The position numbers and the translations under genes were made by a program. Positions 30,699-40,114 of a stretch of 64,000 nt of DNA are shown piece after piece. The notes under the pieces were generated by a model. It was not told where the DNA came from. It did not search any database and worked only from the letters and a program-made list of their open reading frames with translations. The stretch covers positions 1,736,001 to 1,800,000 of the forward strand of contig CAVYOE010000001.1 in the NCBI GenBank assembly GCA_963770155.1, in the 5' to 3' direction. Positions within the stretch are counted from its first letter, which is position 1, and the number at the start of each line of letters is the position of its first letter. Origin of the DNA: CAVYOE01 sp963770155. Its GTDB lineage: Bacteria; Actinomycetota; Thermoleophilia; Solirubrobacterales; 70-9.

Positions 30699-33600
30699 AT
30701 GGGGGCTACGGCAGGACAGCTTCGAGTCACGGGGATCGGCGCAGCCGCAATGCTCTGTGCGAGCGTGATGTGGCTCTTCCTGCATGCAAGCCCTCCCGCC
30801 GCACCCATCGGCGGCGACCACGAAGAGTCCAAAGCGGCGGAGGCCTACGGACAGCTGTCGCTCAGCTTCGAGCCCGGTGCCGAGAGGACCGGGGGAAAGT
30901 TCGACTTCACCAGCGCCGGGCGAGGCTGGGATCTCGGCGTGAGCTCCGGCGGCGCGGAGCTCAGGCTCGGCTCGGGCAACCGCAGCCAGAGGCTGGGACT
31001 CGGCTTGATCGGTGCCGGACCGGCGCGCGCGGCGGGGCTCGAGCCCCTGGAGGGCGAGGTCAACCGGTTCATCGGGAACGACCCGTCGAAGTGGCGGACC
31101 CACATCCCGACCTACGGTCGGGTCCGGTTCGAAGGTGTCTACCCCGGGATCGACGTCGACTGGTACGGACGCCAGGGCAAGCTCGAATACGACTTCCGGC
31201 TCGCCGCCGGCGCGGATCCTGAGTCGATCTCGATGCGGATCCGCGGAGCGGATCAGCTCCGGCTTGCCTCAAATGGTGACCTCCTGATCACGGCATCCGG
31301 CGAAACCCTCCGACAGCGAGCCCCGGTCGCCTACCAGTCACTTGATGGTGAGCGGCAGCCTGTTCGGTCGGCCTACGCGATTGACGGCAAGACTGTCTCG
31401 TTCGATCTCGGTGCCTACGATCACTCCCGGCCGCTGGTGATCGATCCCGCGGTCCTGATCTACTCGAGCTACCTCGGCGGCTCCGGCAACGACACCGCCC
31501 ATGGGATCACGGTCGACTCGGAGGGTGCCGCATACATCACAGGAGAGACCAACTCTGTGGATTTCCCGCTCGTGAACCCAGAGGACAACTCGCCCGGAGG
31601 GGGGGACGCGTACGTGACCAAGGTGGCCCCCTCCGGGACCGAGCTCGAGTATTCGACCTTCTTCGGAGGAGCTACGGGCGGCGAAATTGGCTTTGGGATC
31701 GACATCGACTCGAGCGGCAACGCCCTGATTGGCGGCCTCACCACCTCGGCAACCGACCTTCCCCTGGTGGATGCGTTCGATTCGAGCCACGCAGGGGGCG
31801 AGGACGGCTTTGTGGCCCAGCTCGACAGCGGCGGGGACGATCTTCTCTACTCGAGCTACGTCGGCGGCACCCAGCGAGACCACGTACGGGGAATCGCGTA
31901 CGGCACCGGCGGTGACTTCCTCGCCACCGGCTTCACCGAGTCCGATGCCGTCACCCAGGGCTTCCCCATCAACGGGGCGCTGGCGGGCTACCAGTCGACC
32001 TTCCTGGGCGGTCCGGATGACGGCTTCCTGATCCGCCTCGATCCGGACCAGGCGATTGCCGCCGATCAGCTCCGCTACTCGACCTACCTCGGCGGGAACA
32101 ATAACGACGAGCTCTTCGGAGTCGACGCCGACTCGAGCGGTAACGCATACGTCACCGGTGTCACCTCGGACAGCGGCGTCACCGATTACCCGACCACAGC
32201 TGGTAGCGCCCAGCCGGTACACGCAGGAATCCAGGACACGGCGACCTCCAAGGTCGATACGACCGTCGCCGGCTCGGCTGGCGGACCGACCGGGAACGGC
32301 GGGCTCGTCTACTCGACTTTCATCGGCGGAAGCCTGTTCGACGGCGCTCAGGAGATCTCGGTTGCCAGCGACGGCTCTGCCTATCTCGCGGGGGGAACGG
32401 TCTCGAGCAACTTCCCAACCACGGCGGGGGCCGTGCAAACGACGCAGCCGGGCGGTGGCAATGACGCAACCCTTACCGTGCTCAACCCTGCCGGATCCGC
32501 CCGTGCCTACTCGACCTACCTCGGCGGCGCGACCGATATCGACACCGCCCTCGGCGTCGCCGTGGACGACGACGGGGACGCTTACGTCGCCGGGCGGACC
32601 GCTTCGACCGACTTCCCGGTCACTCCGGGACAATCTGAGCAACCGGGCTCAATCGATCCCGCGCCGATCGAGGACACCTTTCTGGCCAAGATTCACCCGG
32701 CGGGAGGCGGTTTTGGGGATCTCGTCGCCTCCACATATCTCGGAGGCACCGGAAGCGACATTCCTACGTCCGTGGCTGTTGACGCCAACCATGATGCGTA
32801 CGTGACCGGATTCACAGACTCGGCGGGGTACTGGGGCTTTGGCGGCTTCGACAACAACGCCGACACCCCAAACGAGGTGTTCATCGCCAAGCTCGGCACC
32901 GCCGAGAGCATCGACGGGTCCCCGCTGAACGTCAGCGTCACCGAGGCGGGTCGGATCCAGGCCGCTTTCGACGGCGAAGGTTTCGCTCGCTTCGATGCGC
33001 CTTCCGGGCTGCCGCGTGCCGGACTGACGATCGACTTTGTCGGTCCCGGAATCGAGGGAGTATTCGCGGCGGGCGGATTCGGAGCGGCTGATTTCCACCC
33101 GATCAACCCCTCGCGCCTGAACGTCAGCGGCGGCACCCTGACCCTGACCACGGTCTACCGCACAAGCCTCACCAAGGAACTCGAGATCACCCAGACCGAC
33201 ACCTATGTGAACGGGCAGACAGGGTTCACCACCACCTACGCGATTCAGAACCGGATGGCGGGTCCGGTCGCCTACCGCTCCTATGTCGCCGCCGACCTGG
33301 TTCCAGGCGGCGAGGACATCGGCGTCAGCGATCTCGACAGCGCCTCACCGCGATTCCTCCAGGGGCTCAGCGACCCCTACCAGGTCGGAGACGGGATCCA
33401 AGAGGCCGATTCATGGGACGCGTTCCAGGCAGGCGACTACTCGGCAGTTGCCGGAGCTGCGGGTGCCGACGACGGGCCCGGCCTCAACAACAGCGTCGAT
33501 ACCGGCACCAATGACACTTCGGTCGCCGTGCAGCGCGACGACCGGGTCGCTTCCGCGCTCTCCGCGGACGACGGCAACGACAACGCCAACAGCGGCGACC

Positions 33601-34253
33601 GGGAGACGTTCAGCGTCCGGTGGGAGTTCGACCGCGTCCCGCCCGCCATCCACGGAGCCAAGGTCGTAGCCAGTAACGGCGGCGGCGCAGTGTTGATGCG
33701 CGCGCCGGGACAGCCGAACTTCACGCCGCTGATCGATCCCCGTCGGATTCCCCTCGGCACCCTGATCGATGCTCGCAACGGGTTCGTCAACCTGACCTCC
33801 GAGAACGGCTCCGGAGTCGACGAGCTCGGGAGATTCTGGGAGGGACTGTTCGAGGTCCAGCAGGGCGGCGGTGTCGCCGATCCACTCGACGCGAGACTTT
33901 CGGAGAACCTGTCGTGCAAGGGCGGCAAGAAGGGCAAGAAAAAGAAGAAGGGCAAGAAATCCGCCGGGCCACCGGCCTCAGCCAGCGCGTCGCCCAGCCG
34001 TCACCTGTGGGCCCGCGCCAAGGGCAGGTTCCGGACCACCGGTTACAGGGGGTCGGCGACGGTGCGCGGGACCGAGTGGCGGACTGAGGATCGGTGCGCG
34101 GCGGGCAAGCGCCTCACCAACTTCCTCTCCGTCGACGGTCTGCTCGAGATCGACGTCTTCGGCAAGAAGGGCACCGTCAACAAAGTGCTCGGTCCCGGCA
34201 AGCCGTTTGTGGCCGGGAAGCCAAAGGCAAAGAAGAAGAGCAAAAAGAAGTAG
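30699..34253 (+). CDS. SBBP seven-blade secreted protein, paralogue 4 of 4
   Basis: 1,184 residues from ATG 30699; TACTCT (30684-30689) is 9 bases upstream, and GAGGG overlaps the spacer. Hydrophobic N-terminus, then LSLSFEPGAERT and YPGIDVDWYGRQGKLEYDF. Seven blades: IYSSYLGG, YSTFFGG, YSSYVGG, YSTYLGG, YSTFIGG, YSTYLGG, ASTYLGG. C-terminus: VVASNGGGAVLMRAPGQ module, KGGKKGKKKKKGKK linker, RHLWARAKGRFRTTGY module with RGTEWRTEDRC, tail AKKKSKKK. The stop lies 7 bases from the 3' end of a convergent tRNA-Lys. Function unknown. Confidence 0.85.
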   Translation: MGATAGQLRVTGIGAAAMLCASVMWLFLHASPPAAPIGGDHEESKAAEAYGQLSLSFEPGAERTGGKFDFTSAGRGWDLGVSSGGAELRLGSGNRSQRLGLGLIGAGPARAAGLEPLEGEVNRFIGNDPSKWRTHIPTYGRVRFEGVYPGIDVDWYGRQGKLEYDFRLAAGADPESISMRIRGADQLRLASNGDLLITASGETLRQRAPVAYQSLDGERQPVRSAYAIDGKTVSFDLGAYDHSRPLVIDPAVLIYSSYLGGSGNDTAHGITVDSEGAAYITGETNSVDFPLVNPEDNSPGGGDAYVTKVAPSGTELEYSTFFGGATGGEIGFGIDIDSSGNALIGGLTTSATDLPLVDAFDSSHAGGEDGFVAQLDSGGDDLLYSSYVGGTQRDHVRGIAYGTGGDFLATGFTESDAVTQGFPINGALAGYQSTFLGGPDDGFLIRLDPDQAIAADQLRYSTYLGGNNNDELFGVDADSSGNAYVTGVTSDSGVTDYPTTAGSAQPVHAGIQDTATSKVDTTVAGSAGGPTGNGGLVYSTFIGGSLFDGAQEISVASDGSAYLAGGTVSSNFPTTAGAVQTTQPGGGNDATLTVLNPAGSARAYSTYLGGATDIDTALGVAVDDDGDAYVAGRTASTDFPVTPGQSEQPGSIDPAPIEDTFLAKIHPAGGGFGDLVASTYLGGTGSDIPTSVAVDANHDAYVTGFTDSAGYWGFGGFDNNADTPNEVFIAKLGTAESIDGSPLNVSVTEAGRIQAAFDGEGFARFDAPSGLPRAGLTIDFVGPGIEGVFAAGGFGAADFHPINPSRLNVSGGTLTLTTVYRTSLTKELEITQTDTYVNGQTGFTTTYAIQNRMAGPVAYRSYVAADLVPGGEDIGVSDLDSASPRFLQGLSDPYQVGDGIQEADSWDAFQAGDYSAVAGAAGADDGPGLNNSVDTGTNDTSVAVQRDDRVASALSADDGNDNANSGDRETFSVRWEFDRVPPAIHGAKVVASNGGGAVLMRAPGQPNFTPLIDPRRIPLGTLIDARNGFVNLTSENGSGVDELGRFWEGLFEVQQGGGVADPLDARLSENLSCKGGKKGKKKKKGKKSAGPPASASASPSRHLWARAKGRFRTTGYRGSATVRGTEWRTEDRCAAGKRLTNFLSVDGLLEIDVFGKKGTVNKVLGPGKPFVAGKPKAKKKSKKK

Positions 34254-34260
34254 CCGCGAG

Positions 34261-34333
34261 TGCCCCCGGTCGGATTCGAACCGACGACCACCGACTTAAA
34301 AGGACGGCACTCTGACCACTGAGTTACGAGGGC
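34261..34333 (-). tRNA. tRNA-Lys (anticodon UUU)
   Basis: 73-nt cloverleaf: acceptor GCCCTCG pairs with CGGGGGC (one G-U), discriminator A, D stem ACTC/GAGT, anticodon loop CTTTTAA with TTT, T arm GTCGG-TTCGAAT-CCGAC. The anticodon stem has one U-U mismatch. CCA is not encoded. Confidence 0.95.
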
Positions 34334-34372
34334 ACGGCGAATCGTAGCCCCGCCGACGCGCGTCCTTCTCTC

Positions 34373-35338
34373 CTAGGAGCCCTGCGAGAAGACCCGTGCG
34401 GTCTGCGGGCGCACGAACACGGTCTGGCCCTCGACCAGGCCCAGCTCCTCAACCTGCTCGCGGGTGAGCTGGACCGAGAAGTGCTCGCCGTCGTCGAGGG
34501 TGAGCTCGACCCTGACCTCGAAGCCGAGGTGGACGATGCGGTCGATCTTCGCCTCGATCGTCTGGCCGTTGGGCTCGTGCCGGATCTCGACGTCGTGCGG
34601 GCGCACCCAGGCGCCGCCGATGCTTGTGGGCCGGGCCGACGAAGCTCATCACGAACTCCGAGGCAGGGTTCTCGTAGAGCTCGCTTCGGCTCGCCGGACT
34701 GCTCGATCCTGCCGTCGTTCATGACGACGATCTGCTCGGCGACCTCCATCGCCTCCTCCTGGTCGTGGGTGACGAAGATCGTCGTCACGTGGACCTCGTC
34801 GTGGAGGTTACGCAGCCAGGCACGCAGCTCCTGCCGCACCTTGGCGTCGAGGGCACCGAACGGCTCGTCGAGCAGCATCACCTTCGGCTCCACCGCGAGC
34901 GCCCGCGCCAGGGCCATCCGTTGGCGCTGGCCGCCGGAGAGCTGGTTCGGGTAGCGGTTCGCAAAGCCCTGCAGGTGGACCAGCTCGAGCAGCTGCTGGA
35001 CCCGGTCGCCAGATCTCGCCGCTGTCCTTGCCGCGGATCTTGAGGCCAAAGGCGATGTTGTCGAACACGGTCATGTGCTTGAACGCGGCGTAGTGCTGGA
35101 AGACGAAGCCGACGTGGCGGTCCTGGACCCGGACCTTGGTCGTGTCCTCCCCGCCGATCAGCACCCGCCCGGAGTCGGGCTGCTCGAGCCCGGCGATCAC
35201 TCGGAGCAAGGTCGACTTGCCGCTCCCGCTCGGTCCGAGCAGCGCGGTGAGGCCGCCATCCGGCACCTCGATCGAGACGTCGTCGAGTGCGACGAAGTCT
35301 CCGAAGCGCTTGGTCACGTTCTCGGCTGCGATAGCCAT
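34373..35338 (-). pseudogene. cysA: Sulfate-type ABC transporter ATPase, frame broken at three sites
   Basis: ATG 35338 follows a good AAGGAGG. Walker A LLGPSGSGKSTLLR, Q-loop VFQHYAAFKHMTV, signature NQLSGGQRQRMALARAL, Walker B VMLLDEPFGALD and H-loop FVTHDQEEAMEVA are all present, followed by a TOBE-like C-terminal part (VRPHDVEIRH). Frame switches are explained by single extra bases at about 35011, 34685-34686 and 34624-34625; deleting them gives 320 residues. The CysA role is inferred from the partner permeases and binding protein. Likely the energy subunit of the importer encoded by the next three genes. Confidence 0.85.
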
Positions 35339-35342
35339 CTGT

Positions 35343-36187
35343 TCAGACCTCCTTGGCGGCGAGCGCCGGCTCACCGGCATCGACATCGGGGTTCTTGCGA
35401 AGTGCGTTCATTGAGAAGAGGACGACGAGCGCGAGGATCGCGAGCACGATCGCCGCGGCGTAGGCGCCGGCGAGGTTGAAGTTGGTGAACTCGTTCTCGA
35501 CGAACAGCGGCAGCGTCTCGGTCTGTCCCGAGATCTTTCCGGAGACGACGCTGACCGCGCCGAACTCGCCGAGGGCGCGGGCGGTCGCGAGCACGACGCC
35601 GTAGACGACACCCCAGCGGATCGCCGGCAGTGTCACCCGCCAGAACGTCTGCCATCGAGTTTGCGCCGAGCGTCTCTGCGGCCTGCTCCTGCTCGGTGCC
35701 GATCTCCTGCAGCACCGGCATCACCTCCCGGACCACGAAGGGCAGCGAGACGAAGATCGTCGCCAGGACCATCCCGGGGGTGGAGAAGATCACCTGGATC
35801 CCGACGCTCCTCCAGGGTGCCGCCGAACCAGCCGTCCTGGCCGTAGACGAGGATCAGCGCCAGCCCGATCACGACCGGGGAGATGGCGAACGGCAGGTCG
35901 ATCACCGAGTTGAGCAGACCGCGGCCGAAGAACTTGTGCCGGACCAGCACGATCGCCGTGACCACGCCGAAGGCCGTGTTCAGCGGGACCGCGATCCCGA
36001 CACAGAGAAGCGTCAGATAGAAGGCGTGGAGGCCGTCGGGGCTGGTGATCGCTTCAAGCGGCGGGCCGAGCCCGTCCTCGAACGTCTTCACGAAGATCAT
36101 CGCGACCGGAATCAAGAGCAGGGCAGCGAGATAGAAGATCGCGACCGCGCGCAAGCCGTACCTGGAGCGGGGGCTAGCCTCGCTCAT
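35343..36187 (-). pseudogene. cysW: Sulfate ABC transporter permease CysW, frame broken at two sites
   Basis: ATG 36187 (SEASPRSRYGLRAVAI), six hydrophobic segments, and an EAA-type loop around EQEQAAETLGANS. NSVIDLPFAISPVVIGL and RALGEFGAVSVVSG are typical of CysW/CysT. Extra bases at about 35801-35805 and 35648-35652 break the frame; removing two leaves 280 residues. Overlaps the cysT stop by 14 bases. Forms the inner-membrane channel with CysT. Confidence 0.85.
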
Positions 36188-37017
36188 GGCGACTCCTCCA
36201 GCGCCCGAACAGGGTGAGCAGGAACAGGACCAGTACCGAGATTCCAAGGAGCAGGACGGATACGGCCGCGGCAGCGGTCTCATTGTCGCTCTCGATCCGT
36301 CCGAAGATGTAGACGGACGCGACCTGGGTGTCGAACGGGATGTTCCCCGTGAGGAGGACCAGCGACCCGAACTCGCCGATCGCCCGGGCGAAGGCGAGCG
36401 CGCAGCCGGCGATGATCGCCGGGCTCAGGTTGGGCAGGATGATGCTGCGGAAGATCCGCTTGTTGCCGGCGCCGAGCGACGCCGCGGCCTCCTCCATCTC
36501 CTGGTCGAGCTCGAGCAGGACCGGCTGCACCGCCCTGATCACGAACGGCAGCGTCACGAACAGGAGCGCCAGGACCACGGCCGCCTGGGTGTAGGCGGCG
36601 TGCAGGCCGATCGGCGAGTCCTCGCCGTAGAGGGCGAGCAGGGTGAGGCCGGCGACGATCGTCGGCAGTGCGAACGGCAGGTCGATCACCGAGTTCATCG
36701 CGCGCTTGCCGGGGAAGTCGTCGCGGACCAGGACCCAGGCGATCAACGTGCCCATGACCGCGTTGATCGCGACCACGATCAGCGAGCAGAACACGGTCAG
36801 CTTGATCGCGGCCACAGCCTCGGGCTCCATGATCGCGTCCCAGAACGCGGCCGGCCCCTCGTCGAGGGACCTGACCACGACGGCGGCGAGCGGGATCAGC
36901 ACGATGACGCTGATCCACAGGGTCGCTACCCCGCGGGTAAGCGCCTCACCGCCGAGGTGGGGCGAACGGCCCCGACCTCGGCGGTGTGGCGACGGCTGTG
37001 TCAGCCGGTGGAGTCAC
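36174..37017 (-). CDS. cysT: Sulfate ABC transporter permease CysT
   Basis: From about 36960 down to 36174 the frame is continuous and encodes GGEALTRGVATLWISVIVLI, NSVIDLPFALPTIVAGL, an EAA-like loop MEEAAASLGAGNK and ARAIGEFGSLVLLTGN, the CysT pattern with six membrane spans. The conserved part begins upstream of GTG 36902 with no usable start in its own frame; GTG 37017 in another frame (TPPADTAVATPPRSG) gives a natural N-terminus if one base between about 36960 and 37000 is removed, giving 280 residues. I therefore place the start at 37017 and regard the N-terminus as affected by the same local frame trouble as cysA and cysW. Confidence 0.8.
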
Positions 37018-37037
37018 CGAATGGGCGCTTCTGTCCG

Positions 37038-38070
37038 TTACTCCGTCGGGTTCCCCAGCTCACGCTGGATCTCGAACACCGAGCCGTTCTCGTCGTCGAA
37101 GAAGTCCGTCGAGACGGTGTCCCATCCTCCGAACTTGTCGATCGTGAACAGGCCCTCCGGCTCGGGAAAGTCGTCCTGGAACTCCTTGAGGACGGCCGGG
37201 TCCACGGGCCGATAGCTGGTTCTCCGCGAAGATCGTCTGCCCCTCGCTGGAGTGGACGAAATCGAGGAACTTCTGAGCGGACTCGTCGGCATCGACGGTG
37301 ACCGCCGCGGGGTTCTCGATCAGGATCGTGTCGGGCGGCGTGACCATCTCGAGCTCGACGCCCTCTTCCTGAGCCTGAAGGGCCTCGTTCTCGTAGCCGA
37401 TCAGCACGTCCCCCTTGCCACCGTCAAAGGTGGCGAGCGAGTCACGCGCGCTGTCGTCCTGAACCGTGGTCGCCTCGAGCAGCTGCTTGACGAAGTCAAG
37501 CGCCTCCTGCTCGGAGCGGCCGGCCGCGATCTGCGAGCCGTAGGCGGCCATGATGTTCCAGCGGGCACCGCCGGAGGTGGCCGGGTTCGGGGTGATCACC
37601 TCGACGTCGCCGCTGACCAGGTCCTCCCACGTCTGAATGTTCTTGGGGTTTCCGGGGCGCACCATGAACACGACCACCGAGTTGGTGACGATGCCCTTGT
37701 ACTTGCCGGTGTTCCAGTCTTCGGCAACCTGCCCGCCCTCGACGAGGCGGGTCAGGTCGGGCTCGATCGAGAACGAGACGTAGTCGGCCGCCTGGCCTGA
37801 TTCAACCGCGCGACTCTGGTCGCCGGAGGAACCGAACGAGGCCGAGAACTCGACGTCCTCGCCGTCCGGTGTCTCGTTGAATCCCGGGAAGACGCCTTCC
37901 TCGTAAGCCTGTTGTGGAGTCGAGTACGCGACCAGGTCGATCGACCCACCGCCGCCGTCATCGCTGCCGCATGCGGCTACCCCCAGGGTGGCGCCGAGCG
38001 CGACAACTCCGAGGCCGAGCTTGGCCGCCAGGAGGCGGATCCTTCTCGGCTTGCTGTTGGTGATTTTCAC
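37038..38070 (-). pseudogene. sbp: Sulfate-binding lipoprotein, one frameshift near C-terminus
   Basis: GTG 38070, then a basic start, hydrophobic stretch and lipobox VAAC (~34), so an anchored solute-binding protein. Core motifs include LVAYSTPQQAYEEGVFPGF, SFGSSGDQSRAVESG, VRPGNPKNIQTWEDL, TPNPATSGGARWN, the sulfate/thiosulfate-binding protein family pattern. At about 37215 one extra base diverts the frame; the alternate frame continues YRPVDPAVLKEFQDDFPEPE...FFDDENGSVFEIQRE to the natural stop. Removing it gives 343 residues. First gene of the transporter operon. Confidence 0.87.
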
Positions 38071-38095
38071 TGTTGTAAGCCCTTTCTAAGGTTTC

Positions 38096-38157
38096 TTGAC
38101 TGACTTTGTGGTGAATTGACGGCGGGAACGGTAGCACAAACCCGTCAATGTCAGTCA
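38096..38157 (-). promoter_or_regulatory. Inverted-repeat-rich promoter region of sbp
   Basis: TGACTGAC (38097-38104) pairs with GTCAGTCA (38150-38157), and ATTGACGG (38115-38122) with CCGTCAAT (38142-38149). On the minus strand CTGACT and TACCGT with about 19-base spacing could be -35 and -10. A regulator of sulfur uptake is a plausible ligand; none is identified. Confidence 0.5.
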
Positions 38158-38272
38158 GGAAAGGTAGGAATTGCCTGCTCGCGTTCGAAGCAAGCTCTCC
38201 CCTGGGCCTGCGCTGCGCCGGCCGGTGCGGTTCTGTTTCGCCCGCGGACTGACGGGCATTAAGAGATCCACC

Positions 38273-38356
38273 ATGCGCGCCCTGTTCGGGATCTACCTGG
38301 TCGGGATCACGGCGGCGATCGTCTTCTACTTCGTCGTGGGCCTTACCCACGGCTAG
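38273..38356 (+). CDS. 27-residue single-span membrane peptide
   Basis: ATG 38273 encodes a 27-residue peptide, almost entirely one hydrophobic helix (LFGIYLVGITAAIVFYF) ending VGLTHG. It ends 15 bases before the DUF6766 gene on the same strand, so the two may be co-transcribed. A frame beginning further upstream is open but lacks the hydrophobic character. Small size limits certainty. Confidence 0.5.
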   Translation: MRALFGIYLVGITAAIVFYFVVGLTHG

Positions 38357-38371
38357 CGGTCAAGCGTCGGG

Positions 38372-39046
38372 ATGCGCAAGTTCGTCAAGGAGAACTCGCT
38401 CGGGCTCTTCTTCGGCACGATCTTCCTGCTGGCGCTCGGCGGCCAGGCGATGGTCGGGCACTACGTGTTCAACCACGAGCAGGCCGAGCACGGCGACAAA
38501 TCGATCTCGTTCTTCACTTACATCACCTCGTCCGACTTCGGCCAGGCGGTGATGGAGAACTGGCAGTCCGAGTACCTGCAGTTCCTGCTGTTTGCGCTGG
38601 GAACGATCTGGCTGCTCCAGCGCGGTTCACCCGAATCGAAGGAGCTGCACAAGGCCGGGCAGGAATCCGAGCGTGACCAGAAGCTGGGCCGGCACTCCAG
38701 CCCGAAATCACCGCTATGGGCGCGCGTCGGAGGGTGGCGGACGGCGATCTATTCCAATTCGCTGATGATCGTGATGGGCTTGATCTTCCTCGGCTCCTGG
38801 GCGGCGCATTCGCTGACCGGCTGGAACGTCTACAACGCCGACCAGGTCGACCACGGCGAGGAGAAGGTCTCTTGGCTGCAGTACATCGGCAGCGCCGAGT
38901 TCTGGGAGCAGACCCTGCAGAACTGGCAGTCGGAGTTCCTCGCGGTCGGCTCGTTCGCCGTGTTCGCGATCTACCTGCGCCAGCGCGGCTCTCCCGAGTC
39001 AAAGCCGGTCGGCGCGCCCCACGACGCCACCGGCATCGAAGGCTGA
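38372..39046 (+). CDS. DUF6766-family membrane protein with internal duplication
   Basis: 224 residues, four or five hydrophobic segments. It is made of two related halves: each has an N-terminal membrane helix, a HG(D/E)(K)...S(F/W) segment, then NWQSE(Y/F)L, a second helix and RQRGSPESK / LQRGSPESK, at ~85 and ~215. The halves are linked by a charged loop (ESERDQKLGRHSSPKSP). Annotated in other actinobacteria only as DUF6766, to my knowledge. Its stop is one base from the convergent radical SAM gene's stop. Confidence 0.8.
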   Translation: MRKFVKENSLGLFFGTIFLLALGGQAMVGHYVFNHEQAEHGDKSISFFTYITSSDFGQAVMENWQSEYLQFLLFALGTIWLLQRGSPESKELHKAGQESERDQKLGRHSSPKSPLWARVGGWRTAIYSNSLMIVMGLIFLGSWAAHSLTGWNVYNADQVDHGEEKVSWLQYIGSAEFWEQTLQNWQSEFLAVGSFAVFAIYLRQRGSPESKPVGAPHDATGIEG

Positions 39047-39047
39047 T

Positions 39048-40055
39048 CTAGAACAGCGCCGTCTGCGGATCCACGCGCCGGCGCGGCTCGGGCCGCACTT
39101 TTGACCGGCTTCGCGACCGGCCCCGGCGGCGGCCTTCGAGTCCCGCCTCGATCTTCTTCCGCTCCTCCGCGGGCAGATAAGCGCGCCGGCCGGCGTAGAG
39201 CTGCTCGTAGCGCGGAACCAGGTCCGGGCGCTTGAGACGCAGCCAGTCCATGAACACCTCCTTCACACCTCTGCGCAGGTGCAGGGAGATGCCGGAGATG
39301 AAGCTGGCGCCGGCCTCGTCTGCGATTCGGGCGATCTCCGCGACTTGGCCGGGATCGTCGTTGATGCCTGGCATCAGGGGCGCGATCAGGACGCCGGAGT
39401 CGATCCCGGCTTCGGACAGCTCCGCCACCGCCTCGAGCCGCTTGCGGGGGTGCGGGGTGTGCGGCTCGGTCTCCCTCCAGGCTTTCTCCTCGAGCGTCGG
39501 AACCGAGAAGTTGACGCTGACCTCGGCGACCTCGTTGATCTGCTTGAACAGCTCTAGGTCCCGGAGGGGAAGCGGCGACTTGGTCAGCACAGTGACCGGA
39601 TTGCGCGCGTCCCGCAGAGCCTCGAGCATCGGCGGCATCAGCTCGTACTTGCTTTCGACCCACTGATACGGATCGGTGTTGGTACCGAAGGCGACCAGCT
39701 CGCCCTTCCAGGACGGCCGCGCCAGTTCCGCGCGCAGCAGCTCCGGCACGTTCACCTTGACCACGATCTCCCGCTCGAAGTCCTCGGCCGCATTGAGGTC
39801 GAGGTACTCGTGGGTGGGGCGGGCGAAGCAATAGCTACAAGCATGGGCGCAACCTCGATATGGGTTGACGGTCCAGTTGAAGAAGACCCGCGAGCTCTTG
39901 TGAACGCTGTTGAGGGCGCTCTTGGCGAGCACCTCGTGGAAGCGGACCCCCATCGCCTCCGGGGCATCGAAGGTCCGGATGACGCCGGTCGACCCGGCGA
40001 TGCCGGGGATACGGCGCTCCTCCTCAGTCTCGGTTCTCTGCTTGTCCCACCGCAT
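39048..40055 (-). CDS. Radical SAM protein, Rv2578c family
   Basis: 335 residues. The [4Fe-4S]-binding motif is CAHACSYCFARPTHEYL (~70), a CxxxCxxC motif with the spore-photolyase-like CF context. Downstream strands GTNTDPYQW, VTVLTKSPL, SVNFSVPTLEE and IAPLMPGIND match SplB-related/Rv2578c proteins. The C-terminus is Arg-rich (RRRGRSRSRSK). ATG 40055 is 6 bases from a perfect SOS box, so it is probably damage-inducible. It may act on DNA lesions, but the reaction is unproven. Confidence 0.88.
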   Translation of the reverse strand: MRWDKQRTETEEERRIPGIAGSTGVIRTFDAPEAMGVRFHEVLAKSALNSVHKSSRVFFNWTVNPYRGCAHACSYCFARPTHEYLDLNAAEDFEREIVVKVNVPELLRAELARPSWKGELVAFGTNTDPYQWVESKYELMPPMLEALRDARNPVTVLTKSPLPLRDLELFKQINEVAEVSVNFSVPTLEEKAWRETEPHTPHPRKRLEAVAELSEAGIDSGVLIAPLMPGINDDPGQVAEIARIADEAGASFISGISLHLRRGVKEVFMDWLRLKRPDLVPRYEQLYAGRRAYLPAEERKKIEAGLEGRRRGRSRSRSKVRPEPRRRVDPQTALF

Positions 40056-40061
40056 CGGTTA

Positions 40062-40075
40062 CGAACACATGTTCG
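40062..40075 (-). promoter_or_regulatory. LexA (SOS) box of the radical SAM gene
   Basis: CGAACACATGTTCG: a perfect match to CGAAC-N4-GTTCG, the LexA operator of Gram-positive bacteria. It ends 6 bases before ATG 40055, over the likely promoter. Confidence 0.8.
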
Positions 40076-40114
40076 CACAGGCCTCGGATCGGGCGTTGCC
40101 GACCCATGCCGCGA

